Part shown: positions 44,171 through 52,441 of the stretch, one piece after another | How positions within the stretch are numbered: the first letter of the stretch is position 1 | How the letters are laid out: every line of letters begins with the position of its first letter | From: Steroidobacteraceae bacterium | GTDB taxonomy: Bacteria; Pseudomonadota; Gammaproteobacteria; Steroidobacterales; Steroidobacteraceae | Direction of reading: 5' to 3' | DNA: 64,000 nt | NCBI GenBank assembly: GCA_019683695.1 | Contig: JADGHX010000004.1 | Span: 1 to 64,000 of the forward strand | The notes under the pieces: model-generated | What the model was told of the DNA's origin: nothing | The model's input: only the letters and a program-made list of their open reading frames with translations | Database searches by the model: none | Position numbers and translations under genes: made by a program

Positions 44171-44207
44171 TCCAGGGAGTTCCATTGAAGAAGAAAGTCC
44201 GCCGCGC

Positions 44208-45017
44208 ATGAGCTGGCTCGATGCGCTGATCCTCGGCCTCGTCGAGGGCATTACCGAGTTCCTGCCGATTTCGAGCACCGGTCACCTGATCCTCACGCGC
44301 TCCCTGCTCGGGCTGCAGGGGGATGAGGTGACGCGAGCGCTCATCATCATTCAGGGCGCGGCGATCCTGGCCGTGTGCTGGGAATATCGCGTGCGCCTGT
44401 GGAAGACGGGCGTCTCGATGTTTCACGAGGCCGGCGCCCGGCGGTTCCTCGTCAACCTGCTGATCGCATTCGTCATCTTCGCCATCCCGGCGTGGTTGTT
44501 CGGCGAGCGCATCGAGCAGCTGCTGTTCTCGCCGGTGCCCGTCGCACTCGCGCTCGTGGTGGGTGGCGTGCTCATTCTGTGGGCGGAGCAACGCAAGCAC
44601 TCGGAACACATCAAGGCGGTGGATGAGATCCGCGCCGCCGATGCCGCCAAGATCGGCCTGTTTCAGATGCTGGCGCTGTTTCCGGGCACGAGCCGCTCGG
44701 GCGCCACCATTCTCGGCGGCCTGCTCATCGGCATGAACCGGAGAACGGCGACCGAGTTTTCGTTCTTCATCGCCATTCCGACGTTGCTTGCGGCGACCGT
44801 GTATTCGCTCTGGAAGGCGCGGCATGAGCTCACTCTCGAGGAAGGCGGGCCGCTTGCGCTGAGTTGCATGGCCTCGTTCATCAGCGCGCTGCTGAGCATC
44901 CGCTTCCTGCTGCGCTTCGTGAGCCGGCACTCGTTCGCGTCGTTCGCCTGGTATCGCATCATCTTCGGCGGCGTGGTGCTGGCGTTCTGGGCGTTCGGAG
45001 CCGTGACGACGGAGTAA
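44208..45017 (+). CDS. uppP: undecaprenyl-diphosphatase (UppP/BacA)
   Basis: A 269-residue polytopic inner-membrane phosphatase that recycles undecaprenyl pyrophosphate for peptidoglycan synthesis and gives bacitracin resistance. The two catalytic signatures are present: GLVEGITEFLPISSTGH (9-25) and PGTSRSGATI (about 160). About seven hydrophobic helices follow the family pattern. Probably co-transcribed with cca. Confidence 0.96.
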   Translation: MSWLDALILGLVEGITEFLPISSTGHLILTRSLLGLQGDEVTRALIIIQGAAILAVCWEYRVRLWKTGVSMFHEAGARRFLVNLLIAFVIFAIPAWLFGERIEQLLFSPVPVALALVVGGVLILWAEQRKHSEHIKAVDEIRAADAAKIGLFQMLALFPGTSRSGATILGGLLIGMNRRTATEFSFFIAIPTLLAATVYSLWKARHELTLEEGGPLALSCMASFISALLSIRFLLRFVSRHSFASFAWYRIIFGGVVLAFWAFGAVTTE

Positions 45018-45073
45018 CGGCCCGCCGCGCGAAACCCTGCCCCGCGGGTGACGGGGCATCTCGCACGGGCCGT
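45017..45073. terminator. nested hairpin between convergent uppP and methyltransferase genes
   Basis: ACGGCCCG (45017-45024) pairs with CGGGCCGT (45066-45073), and inside it GCCCCG (45039-45044) pairs with CGGGGC (45052-45057). This lies exactly between two converging genes and could end transcription from both sides, although no T-run is present. Confidence 0.5.
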
Positions 45074-45083
45074 CGCGCAAGGC

Positions 45084-46247
45084 TCAGAGCAGGTGGCGCA
45101 GGTCCTGTACCGAGAATCCCCGCAGACGCGCATCGAAGCCGCGGGTCAGCGCCATGACCTTGAAGGCTTCCCCCATCTCGCCGGGCATGAGCAACTGGCG
45201 CGCTTCGCTCGCGAGCCGCGGATGAGTCACGAGGCCCTCGATGCCGAGACCGAGCAGAAACGCGGCCTGCGTGGCGAAACCGTGCACGCCGAGCTGCGCG
45301 CTATCCGCCGCTTCGGCCACGCGCGTGAAATCCACCCACGCCGTGATGTCCTGCACGCCGACATTGATCAACGGGTTGTCATGCGCGCGCTGCTTGAAGT
45401 GGCAGCGGAGCGTCCCTTCCGCCCGCTGCGGGTGGTAGTAGTGCGAGCGCGGTAGCCCGTAATCGAACAGCAGCATCACACCGCGCTCGAGCGTGTCTGC
45501 CAGGCTGGCGATCCATGGCGCCACGCGCAGACACATTTCCGTTCGATAGTCTTCCGGCAACTCGTACGGCAGGTCTCGCGTCACCCGAACCCATTCCGCG
45601 GCGAGCTCGGCGCTCGCCGGCCGCTCACGTTCCACCAGAGCAGACGCTTCGCCCGCACTCACGCCCGAAACGAGCAGCGTGCCGTCGACGACTGCCAGCC
45701 TGTGGCACGGCAGCGCATCCAGCACTTCGTTCGCGAGGATCACGCCGCGCATGGGCTGCATGGGCAGCGTGTCGAACCAGACGACACGTCGCTGCAGCGA
45801 TTCCGGCAGCTGCTCGATGCGCATGCGCTGCCGATCCCGCAGGTCCGCGCTCACTTCGAGGATGGCATAGCGCTCCGGGAGTGCGTCGAGCGACGCGAGA
45901 TGCTCCAGTACGGTCGCAGCCATGCGGCCGGTGCCAGCCCCCAGCTCCAGAATCGAGCCCCCAGTCTGCGCCAACACCTCCGCGCACTGGCGCGCGACGC
46001 AGACGCTGAACAGATCCGATACTTCGGGTGCCGTGGTGAAATCACCACCCGCGCCGATCTTGCGCGCGCCGGCACTGTAGTAGCCGAGCCCCGGCGCGTA
46101 GAGCGCAAGCTCCATGAACGCCTCGAAGGGCAGCCATCCTCCCGCGTCCGCAATCCGTTCGCGGATCATCCGGATCACCGCGAGCGAGTGAGCCTCCTCT
46201 TCGGGCAACAGCGGCGGCAACGTTGAGGGTGACGCGGATGCCGTCAT
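45084..46247 (-). CDS. SAM-dependent methyltransferase, MidA/NDUFAF7 family
   Basis: A 387-residue protein of the class I methyltransferase family COG1565. Visible parts: ADAGGWLPFEAFMELALYAPG, GLGYYSAGARKIGAGGDF, TAPEVSDLF, the SAM loop ILELGAGTGRMA, and VILANEVLDALPCHRL. In mitochondria the family methylates an arginine of complex I; the bacterial role is unproven. Start chosen at ATG 46247; a TTG seven codons upstream is in frame. Its start is 11 bp from the divergent pteridine reductase ATG. Confidence 0.88.
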   Translation of the reverse strand: MTASASPSTLPPLLPEEEAHSLAVIRMIRERIADAGGWLPFEAFMELALYAPGLGYYSAGARKIGAGGDFTTAPEVSDLFSVCVARQCAEVLAQTGGSILELGAGTGRMAATVLEHLASLDALPERYAILEVSADLRDRQRMRIEQLPESLQRRVVWFDTLPMQPMRGVILANEVLDALPCHRLAVVDGTLLVSGVSAGEASALVERERPASAELAAEWVRVTRDLPYELPEDYRTEMCLRVAPWIASLADTLERGVMLLFDYGLPRSHYYHPQRAEGTLRCHFKQRAHDNPLINVGVQDITAWVDFTRVAEAADSAQLGVHGFATQAAFLLGLGIEGLVTHPRLASEARQLLMPGEMGEAFKVMALTRGFDARLRGFSVQDLRHLL

Positions 46248-46258
46248 AATCGCTCCCC

Positions 46259-47116
46259 ATGCCAGCAAAACGACCGATCACACGGAAAACGAGCCGTCCC
46301 GTACGCGCGAGCGACCGGGGACGCGCGACGGCGAAGGCGCAAGACCCTGCGAGCGAAGCGAGCGTGCACTCCCCGGCACCCCTCGCAGGCAAGACGGTCC
46401 TGATCACCGGCGGCGCTCGTCGCATCGGTGCCGCGCTGACACGCGCGCTGCATCGCGCGGGCGCGAACGTCGTTCTGCACTATCGCCGCTCCGCCGACGA
46501 AGCGAAGGCCCTTGCGCAGGAGTTGAATGCGGCACGCTCCAAATCCGTGTCCCTGCTGCAGGCGGACCTGCTGGACACCCGCCTCTTCGGCGACCTGGTC
46601 GCCGCGGCCGTGAAGGCGTTCGGGCAACTCGATGTGCTGATCAACAACGCCTCGTCCTTCTATCCCACCGAGATCGGGGAGATCACCGAGCAGCACTGGG
46701 ACGACCTGCTCGGCACGAACCTGAAGGCGCCCCTGTTCCTGTCGCAGGCGGCGGCGCCGGCCCTGCGCCTGACGCAGGGGCTGATTCTCAATCTGGCGGA
46801 CATTCACGGCATGCGCCCCCTGCGCCGCTACACCACGTACTGCGTGGCGAAGGCCGGGCTCATCATGCTCACCCGGTCGCTGGCGCGCGAGCTCGGGCCT
46901 CACGTTCGCGTGAACGCCATCGCGCCGGGCCCGGTCATGTGGCCGGAGGACGCGACGGACAAGGCGCTGCGCAAGAAGATCATCGATCGCACACTGCTCA
47001 AGCGCACCGGCTCACCGGAGGACGTGGCCCGCGCCGCGCTCTTCTTCTGCACGCAGGCGCCCTTCGTCACCGGCCAGATCCTGGCGGTGGACGGTGGCCG
47101 GAGTGTGAGTTGGTAG
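46259..47116 (+). CDS. pteridine reductase (SDR family)
   Basis: A 285-residue SDR with an extra basic N-terminal stretch of about 40 residues. The cofactor motif is TGGARRIG, whose Arg is typical of pteridine reductases (TGxxxRxG). NNASSFYPT follows, then the catalytic YTTYCVAKAG (Tyr-x3-Lys) and the C-terminal GQILAVDGGRSVSW. It would reduce dihydrobiopterin or dihydrofolate to the tetrahydro form, fitting its place beside folK and folB. Its 3' end overlaps folK's 3' end by 50 bp. Confidence 0.88.
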   Translation: MPAKRPITRKTSRPVRASDRGRATAKAQDPASEASVHSPAPLAGKTVLITGGARRIGAALTRALHRAGANVVLHYRRSADEAKALAQELNAARSKSVSLLQADLLDTRLFGDLVAAAVKAFGQLDVLINNASSFYPTEIGEITEQHWDDLLGTNLKAPLFLSQAAAPALRLTQGLILNLADIHGMRPLRRYTTYCVAKAGLIMLTRSLARELGPHVRVNAIAPGPVMWPEDATDKALRKKIIDRTLLKRTGSPEDVARAALFFCTQAPFVTGQILAVDGGRSVSW

Positions 47117-47597
47117 TGCCCGGCACGCGCGTCATCGGATGCGCGGCCTGATCGAACCGCTCCCACAGCTCGCGGATCGTGGCGTGCGCCGTGGGATGCC
47201 TGACTTCCGGCGCGATATCGGCCAGCGGGCCGAGCATGAAGGCACGCTTCAGCAGATCCGGCCGGGGGAGCTTCAGGCCCGGCTCGTCACACACGAGGTC
47301 GCCGTACAGGAGGATGTCCAGATCCATGCTGCGCGGCGCCCATTTCGGGGCATCCCGCGGCCGGCCGCATTGCTCTTCGATCGCCCGCAGCCGCGCCACC
47401 ACTTCATGCACCGGCAGCTCCGTCGTGAAGCCGACCACCAGGTTGATGAAGTCCGCGCCTTCGAACCCCACCGCGCGATTGCGATACCAGGGCGAGAACT
47501 GCACATCCGGAAACACGCGCGCCAGCGCGGCAGTGGCGGCGGCGAGATTCTTTTCCGGCTCGACATTGCTGCCGGCAGCAACGAAAACGCGAGGCAT
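47067..47597 (-). CDS. folK: 2-amino-4-hydroxy-6-hydroxymethyldihydropteridine diphosphokinase
   Basis: A 176-residue HPPK of folate synthesis, transferring pyrophosphate from ATP to the pterin alcohol. The start VFVAAGSNVEPEKNL and the signature KWAPRSMDLDILLYGD are diagnostic; RNRAVGFEGADFINLVV also fits. The C-terminal ~15 residues (MTRVPGTTNSHSGHRPPPG...) look unconserved and are the part encoded in the overlap with the convergent pteridine reductase gene, so the protein may have been extended there. Confidence 0.94.
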   Translation of the reverse strand: MPRVFVAAGSNVEPEKNLAAATAALARVFPDVQFSPWYRNRAVGFEGADFINLVVGFTTELPVHEVVARLRAIEEQCGRPRDAPKWAPRSMDLDILLYGDLVCDEPGLKLPRPDLLKRAFMLGPLADIAPEVRHPTAHATIRELWERFDQAAHPMTRVPGTTNSHSGHRPPPGSGR

Positions 47598-47606
47598 GGT
47601 CGTCGA

Positions 47607-47993
47607 TCAGCGCGCGGTGTCGCGCGCGAGGTCGGCCCGGGTGCGCTCGAGCGAAACGCCCACATCACGCGATCCGCGGATGGCGCCGGGCTTGTTGACG
47701 GAGAGCCGCACCCATTCGACGCCGAACTCCTCCAGCACGAGCATCGCGATCCGATGCGCAAGGGTTTCCACGAGCTTGAACTGCGAGCTCTCCACGAACG
47801 CGATGATGCGCTTGGCGACCTTCTTGTAGTCGACGGTGTGCTCCACCTCGTCCGTCTCGGCGGCGCGGCGGCAATCGACGGGCAGCTCCAGATCGATGAC
47901 GACGGTCTGCTTGATGCGGCGTTCCCACTCGATGAAGCCGATGATGCAGTCGATCTCGAGGCCGCGAAGGAAAATTCGGTCTTGCTGGGTCAT
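47607..47993 (-). CDS. folB: dihydroneopterin aldolase
   Basis: A 128-residue FolB from ATG 47993. Conserved elements: IFLRGLEIDCIIGFIEWER at the start, the HTVDYKKVAKRIIAFVE segment, FKLVETLAHRIAMLVLEEF with the family's E-x-L-A motif, and VRLSVNKPGAIRGSRDVGV. It cleaves dihydroneopterin to the hydroxymethyl pterin used by FolK, encoded 9 bp downstream, so the two steps are transcribed in order. Confidence 0.94.
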   Translation of the reverse strand: MTQQDRIFLRGLEIDCIIGFIEWERRIKQTVVIDLELPVDCRRAAETDEVEHTVDYKKVAKRIIAFVESSQFKLVETLAHRIAMLVLEEFGVEWVRLSVNKPGAIRGSRDVGVSLERTRADLARDTAR

Positions 47994-48025
47994 GCGAAGG
48001 TCATGGTGATGCGCCGCGGGGCGCA

Positions 48026-49081
48026 TTATGCGGAAGGCGAGGAATGCGCGCTCGGCAGAACGTCGCCGGGCACGGCACTGAGCGAGGCGAGAGGCCAGCG
48101 CGCGCGCGCCTGAATGCCCAAGCCTTCGTGTTCGCCGGCTTCGAGCCGGGCGAGCCCGGCAACCGCGACCATGGCCGCGTTGTCGGTGCAGAACTCCAGG
48201 CGCGGGTAGTAAACGCGCGCACCCAGCGTGGCCGCCGCCGCGCTCATGCGTTCTCGCAGCGCGCGGTTGGCACTCACCCCGCCCGAAACGACAAGTGCGT
48301 CGAGACCGGTGGCTTCCAGCGCCCGCAGAGACTTGGCCGTGAGCGTCTCCACGATGGCGGTCTGCACTGCGCGAGCGATGTCTGCACGCCGCTGATCTGT
48401 GAGCGGCTGTTCACGCGTGGCGTGCAGCACGGCGGTCTTGAGGCCCGAGAAGCTGAACTCCAGCCCGGCCCGGTCGAGCATGGGCCGCGGCAGGCGGACG
48501 ACATCCGGGCGGCCGGACTCAGCGAGCCGCGCCAGCTCCGGCCCACCGGGGTAAGGCAGGCCGAGAAGCTTTGCAGCCTTGTCGAAGGCTTCACCGGCCG
48601 CATCGTCCCGCGTTTCCCCGAGCAACTGATATTGGCCGATGCCCTGCACCTCGATGAGCAGCGTGTGCCCGCCGGACACGAGCAGCGCCACATGGGGGAA
48701 CGGCGGCGGATCCGGCTCCAGCAGCGGAGCGAGCAGATGGCCTTCGAGATGATGCACCCCGATGGCAGGCTTCCGCCACGCGTACGCAAGACTCCGGGCG
48801 AGCGCCGCGCCGGTGAGCAACGCGCCGATGAGGCCCGGCCCGGCGGTGTAGGCCACGCCGTCGAGATCCACCGGCCCCGTGCCCGCCTTCTCCAGTGCGG
48901 TGCGCAGCAGCGGCAGCAGGCGACGCACGTGGTCCCGCGAAGCCAGCTCCGGCACCACGCCCCCGAATACCCGGTGCAGGTCGATCTGGCTGAACAACTC
49001 GTGCGCCAGCAAGCCCTTGCGGCGGTCCAGAACCGCTACGGCGCTTTCGTCACAGGAGGATTCAATTGCCAGGATGCGCAT
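48026..49081 (-). CDS. tsaD: tRNA N6-threonylcarbamoyladenosine transferase TsaD
   Basis: A 351-residue ASKHA-fold protein that, with TsaB/TsaE, makes t6A37 in ANN-reading tRNAs. Start [19 protein letters not shown]; metal site [11 protein letters not shown] (His-x3-His); [11 protein letters not shown] and a C-terminal [16 protein letters not shown] with [10 protein letters not shown]. It is divergent from rpsU, the classic gammaproteobacterial arrangement. It follows the start of folB's region closely (32 bp gap). Confidence 0.96.
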   Translation of the reverse strand: MRILAIESSCDESAVAVLDRRKGLLAHELFSQIDLHRVFGGVVPELASRDHVRRLLPLLRTALEKAGTGPVDLDGVAYTAGPGLIGALLTGAALARSLAYAWRKPAIGVHHLEGHLLAPLLEPDPPPFPHVALLVSGGHTLLIEVQGIGQYQLLGETRDDAAGEAFDKAAKLLGLPYPGGPELARLAESGRPDVVRLPRPMLDRAGLEFSFSGLKTAVLHATREQPLTDQRRADIARAVQTAIVETLTAKSLRALEATGLDALVVSGGVSANRALRERMSAAAATLGARVYYPRLEFCTDNAAMVAVAGLARLEAGEHEGLGIQARARWPLASLSAVPGDVLPSAHSSPSA

Positions 49082-49143
49082 GAGTCGGGATGAGCGGGGC
49101 GGCACTGCGAAGCGCGATGAGCGCCGCGCTTTCGCGAGAGCCT

Positions 49144-49173
49144 TTGCGTTTTGGGGCGCGGGTCCTTTAGAAT
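49144..49173 (+). promoter_or_regulatory. promoter of the rpsU-dnaG-rpoD block
   Basis: TTGCGT (49144-49149) and TAGAAT (49168-49173) with an 18-bp spacer lie 62 bp before the rpsU start, in the tsaD/rpsU divergent gap. A perfect 6-bp hairpin, CCCGCA-TAC-TGCGGG (49181-49195), falls right at the expected 5' end of the mRNA and may stabilise it or slow polymerase. Confidence 0.5.
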
Positions 49174-49235
49174 CCCCGCCCCCGCATACTGCGGGCCACG
49201 CGTTATTTAAGCCAAATCAAGGGTTTGAGGTTCGG

Positions 49236-49445
49236 ATGCCGAGCGTTCGTGTTCGCGAGAACGAGTATTTCGATGCCGCCTTGCGGCGTTTCAAGCGCGC
49301 CTGTGAGAAGGCGGGCATCCTCACCGAGCTGCGCCGGCGCGAATTCTACGAGAAGCCCACGCAGGAGCGGAAACGCAAGAAGGCGGCCGCCATCAAGCGG
49401 CACATGAAGCGCGTTTCCCGCGAGGGAATGCGTCCGGGCCGCTGA
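49236..49445 (+). CDS. rpsU: 30S ribosomal protein S21
   Basis: A 69-residue basic protein, [20 protein letters not shown] at the start and a [14 protein letters not shown] tail, the standard S21 pattern and length. A GAGG ribosome binding site sits 5 bases before the ATG. A longer open frame from 48879 is an artefact crossing tsaD. S21 helps mRNA binding during initiation. First gene of the macromolecular synthesis block. Confidence 0.96.
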   Translation: MPSVRVRENEYFDAALRRFKRACEKAGILTELRRREFYEKPTQERKRKKAAAIKRHMKRVSREGMRPGR

Positions 49446-49468
49446 TCCCACCCGCGGTCCTCGAAGCC

Positions 49469-49912
49469 ATGACGCTGAAGGAACGCATTTCCGATGACAT
49501 GAAGGCCGCCATGCGCGCCGGCGAGAAGGACCGGCTCGCGACGGTGCGTCTCATCCTGGCCGCCATCAAGCAGCGCGAAGTGGACGAGCGCGTGACGCTC
49601 GACGATGCGCAGGTGCTCGCCGTGCTCGAGAAGATGGCGAAGCAGTGCAAGGAATCCATCGCGCAGTTCGAAAGCGGCGGTCGCAGCGATCTCGTCGCGA
49701 AGGAAGCGGCGGAGCTCGCTGTCATCCAGTCCTACCTGCCCGAGCAGCTGAGCGAGGCCGAGCTCGACGCCCTCATTGCCGAAGCCATCGCCACCACGGG
49801 CGCCACCTCCGTGAAGGACATGGGCAAGGTCATGGGGGTCGTGAAGAGCAAGGCGGCCGGCCGCGCCGACATGGCGGCGGTGGGTGCGCGCGTCAAGCAG
49901 AAGCTCGGTTGA
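49469..49912 (+). CDS. yqeY: GatB/YqeY domain protein
   Basis: A 147-residue protein of the YqeY family: MTLKERISDDMKAAMRAGEK, RLATVRLILAAIKQREVDER, FESGGRSDLVAKEAAELAVI, QSYLPEQLSEAELDALI and a final GRADMAAVGARVKQKL. The fold equals the tRNA-binding tail of GatB; its exact role is unproven. Located 23 bp after rpsU as in many proteobacteria. Confidence 0.93.
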   Translation: MTLKERISDDMKAAMRAGEKDRLATVRLILAAIKQREVDERVTLDDAQVLAVLEKMAKQCKESIAQFESGGRSDLVAKEAAELAVIQSYLPEQLSEAELDALIAEAIATTGATSVKDMGKVMGVVKSKAAGRADMAAVGARVKQKLG

Positions 49913-50002
49913 CGTGGCGCTGCACGCGCCCATCGCGCCCGTCACACTCTCCTCTCACCTTCATCGTGTTGCTGCCTCTCGTGTCATCGAGAGGCCTTGA
50001 CC

Positions 50003-50335
50003 ATGTTCGGCGGACGCGGCTTCGCAACGGCGGTCATCTTCATTCTGATTGCGCTCACGTGCGTGGCGATCGCCAAGCGGCTCGAAGGCGAGCGCCGTCT
50101 GTTGCGCAAGCTTCGCGAGAGCGGCACGGTGCGGCTCGACTCGCTCTCCGCGGCCGAGCGGGACGTGGCGGAGTCCCTGCGCGCAGCCGGCGTGCTCCGC
50201 GTGGACCGTCAACGCGGATATGTCCAGTCGGAAGCGCTGAAGACGTTTCGGCGCAAGCGCGTGCGCTTCGCCCTGTCCGGTGCGCTCGTCGCCTTGTTTC
50301 TGGCCCTGACGGTGGCCGTGGTGTTGCTTCGCTGA
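50003..50335 (+). CDS. small two-helix membrane protein of unknown function
   Basis: A 110-residue protein between yqeY and dnaG. One hydrophobic helix is near the N-terminus (TAVIFILIALTCVAIA) and one at the C-terminus (FALSGALVALFLALTVAVVLL); between them is a charged region with a winged-helix-like look (SGTVRLDSLSAAERDVAESL). The start at ATG 50003 is preferred over TTG 49997. Not recognised as a family. Its place inside the rpsU-dnaG block is unusual. Confidence 0.6.
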   Translation: MFGGRGFATAVIFILIALTCVAIAKRLEGERRLLRKLRESGTVRLDSLSAAERDVAESLRAAGVLRVDRQRGYVQSEALKTFRRKRVRFALSGALVALFLALTVAVVLLR

Positions 50336-50449
50336 GCGCTGTACGGCTCGCGCCGCGCGCGACGCTGACCGGGAGCTGCTCGTTGGGAAACTGCCGTACT
50401 CCGGCGCATAGTAGTCAGCACTGATCAAACAGGTTTGCTCAGCGCGCTC

Positions 50450-52294
50450 ATGGGCCGCATTCCCCAGACCTTCATCGACGAGCTGATCGCACGCGCCGAC
50501 ATCGTGGAGCTCATCGGCGCGCGCGTGCCGCTCAAGAAGGCCGGGCGCGAGTACAAGGCCTGCTGCCCGTTCCACGGCGAGAAGACGCCGTCCTTCTGGG
50601 TGAGCCCGGAAAAGCAGTTCTATCACTGCTTCGGCTGCGGCGCGCACGGCACGGCGATCGGCTTTCTCATGAACTACGATCGCCTCTCGTTCCCCGAGGC
50701 GGTGGAGGACCTTGCCGCCCGGCTGGGCCTCGAAGTGCCACGCGAGGGCGGCGATGCCGGCGCCGCGAAGCGCGTGGACGACGAGGCCTGCGAGCTCATG
50801 GGGCGCGTTGCGCGCTTCTACATGGAACAGCTCGCACGCGACGAACGTGCGCGGCAGTACGTGGCCAGCCGCGGGCTCACGAACGAGACACTCGAACGCT
50901 TCGCCATCGGCTACGCGCCCCCGTCGTGGAACGAGGTGCTGCGCCGGTTCGGCGGCTCGGAGACGGCGCGCCGCCAGCTTGCGGAAGCCGGCCTCATCAT
51001 CGAGCGCGAGCGCGGTCAGGTCCGCGACGGAGAACGTCATTACGACCGCTTTCGCGACCGGGTGATGTTTCCGATCCGCGATGCGCGCGGCCGCGTGATC
51101 GCCTTCGGCGGGCGCATCATCGACCAGGGCGAGCCGAAGTACCTGAATTCCCCCGAGACGGCCCTCTTCCACAAGGGTCGCGAGCTCTACGGGCTCTTCG
51201 AGACACGCCAGTCGCGCACGAGCTTGAGACGGCTCCTCATCGTCGAGGGCTACATGGACGTGGTCCGGCTGCATCAGTCGGGCATCCCGTATGCGGTGGC
51301 AACGCTCGGCACCTCCACCACGCCGGAGCATCTCAAGCGCGTGTTCAGGCTCGTGAGCGAAGTCGTATTCGCATTCGATGGCGATCGCGCGGGTCGCGCC
51401 GCTGCCTGGCGCGCGCTTCAGCATGCGTTGCCCGAAGCCCGCGAAGGGCGCGAGATGCGTTTCCTGTTCCTCCCCGAAGGCCATGACCCGGATTCACTCG
51501 TGGGCGAGGAAGGACGAGAGGCATTCGAAGCGCGCCTCGCGGGCGCGCTCCCGCTATCGGAATACTTCGTGCGCGAGCTGTCCGCGCAGGTGGATCTCTC
51601 ACACGCTGACGGGCGCGCCCGTTTCGCGGAAAGCGCGCGCCCGCTCGTCGCGAAGCTGCCGCCCGGCGTGTACCGCGAGCTGCTCATCGAACGGGTGGCC
51701 GAAGCCATCCGGTTGCCGGCGGCGCGTCTGACGGCGCTCTGGAGCGCAGGCGCGAAACCTGCGTCTGCTGCATCGGGCACATCGGGGGATACGCCCCCGT
51801 CGCAGCCGGCGCGAGCCGCTGCGCGACCCCGCTCGCGCACGCCGATGAGCGCGGGGCGGGGCAGCCTCGTGAGACAGGCTGTGGACCGCTTGCTGAGATA
51901 TCCGGCGATTGCGAGCAGTGTGACTCCCGAGGAACGGGCGGGGCTCGACCGTGTCGAAGAGCCCGGCATCGAGCTGCTGCGTGAACTGCTGGACAACCTG
52001 CGGACACAACCTGCCCAGTCCTCCGGTCAAGTCATCCAGCGATGGGCCGATAGACCGGAACAGGAGTCACTTGTCAGGCTTCTTCAGAAGGACGACCTCA
52101 TTACAGATGCCGGCGCCGCCGCGAACGAGCTTCGGGCGGCCCTGCGGAAGCTTCAGGAACTGGCCGATGCGCGGCGCTTCGAAGCGCTGAACGCCAAGGT
52201 GAGTCGACGGGGGCTCGAAGCCTTGGATGAAAGTGAACTGATTGAATTTAAACGCCTTATTGCTCGAAAACCCGGCGCGGACGGCCCCCGGTGA
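50450..52294 (+). CDS. dnaG: DNA primase
   Basis: A 614-residue primase making RNA primers for replication. The start MGRIPQTFIDELIARADIVE is conserved. The zinc finger is CCPFHGEKTPSF with YHCFGCGAHG (CHC2 type), the TOPRIM metal residues lie in LLIVEGYMDV and FAFDGDRAGR, and the variable Ala/Pro-rich linker (about 440-480) precedes the DnaB-binding C-terminal domain. The ATG at 50450 is chosen; a TTG 5 codons earlier is less likely. Confidence 0.96.
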   Translation: MGRIPQTFIDELIARADIVELIGARVPLKKAGREYKACCPFHGEKTPSFWVSPEKQFYHCFGCGAHGTAIGFLMNYDRLSFPEAVEDLAARLGLEVPREGGDAGAAKRVDDEACELMGRVARFYMEQLARDERARQYVASRGLTNETLERFAIGYAPPSWNEVLRRFGGSETARRQLAEAGLIIERERGQVRDGERHYDRFRDRVMFPIRDARGRVIAFGGRIIDQGEPKYLNSPETALFHKGRELYGLFETRQSRTSLRRLLIVEGYMDVVRLHQSGIPYAVATLGTSTTPEHLKRVFRLVSEVVFAFDGDRAGRAAAWRALQHALPEAREGREMRFLFLPEGHDPDSLVGEEGREAFEARLAGALPLSEYFVRELSAQVDLSHADGRARFAESARPLVAKLPPGVYRELLIERVAEAIRLPAARLTALWSAGAKPASAASGTSGDTPPSQPARAAARPRSRTPMSAGRGSLVRQAVDRLLRYPAIASSVTPEERAGLDRVEEPGIELLRELLDNLRTQPAQSSGQVIQRWADRPEQESLVRLLQKDDLITDAGAAANELRAALRKLQELADARRFEALNAKVSRRGLEALDESELIEFKRLIARKPGADGPR

Positions 52295-52329
52295 GGGTGC
52301 CGCCCGCCGGCCTTGCCGAACGACGGATT

Positions 52330-52357
52330 TTGCAAGTTGGCGCATCTCCCATAGAAT
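52330..52357 (+). promoter_or_regulatory. internal promoter upstream of rpoD
   Basis: TTGCAA (52330-52335) and TAGAAT (52352-52357), 16-bp spacer, in the 147-bp dnaG-rpoD gap, 84 bp before the rpoD ATG. An extra rpoD promoter is usual in this operon. No heat-shock (sigma32) promoter was convincingly seen. Confidence 0.45.
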
Positions 52358-52441
52358 TGCGCGCTTTTCTTCGGCGCCCCTTGAGTTGGTCTTCGCCGAG
52401 GCTCACATAGGGGGATCGAATGCGAACCGGCCCTGCTCGTC

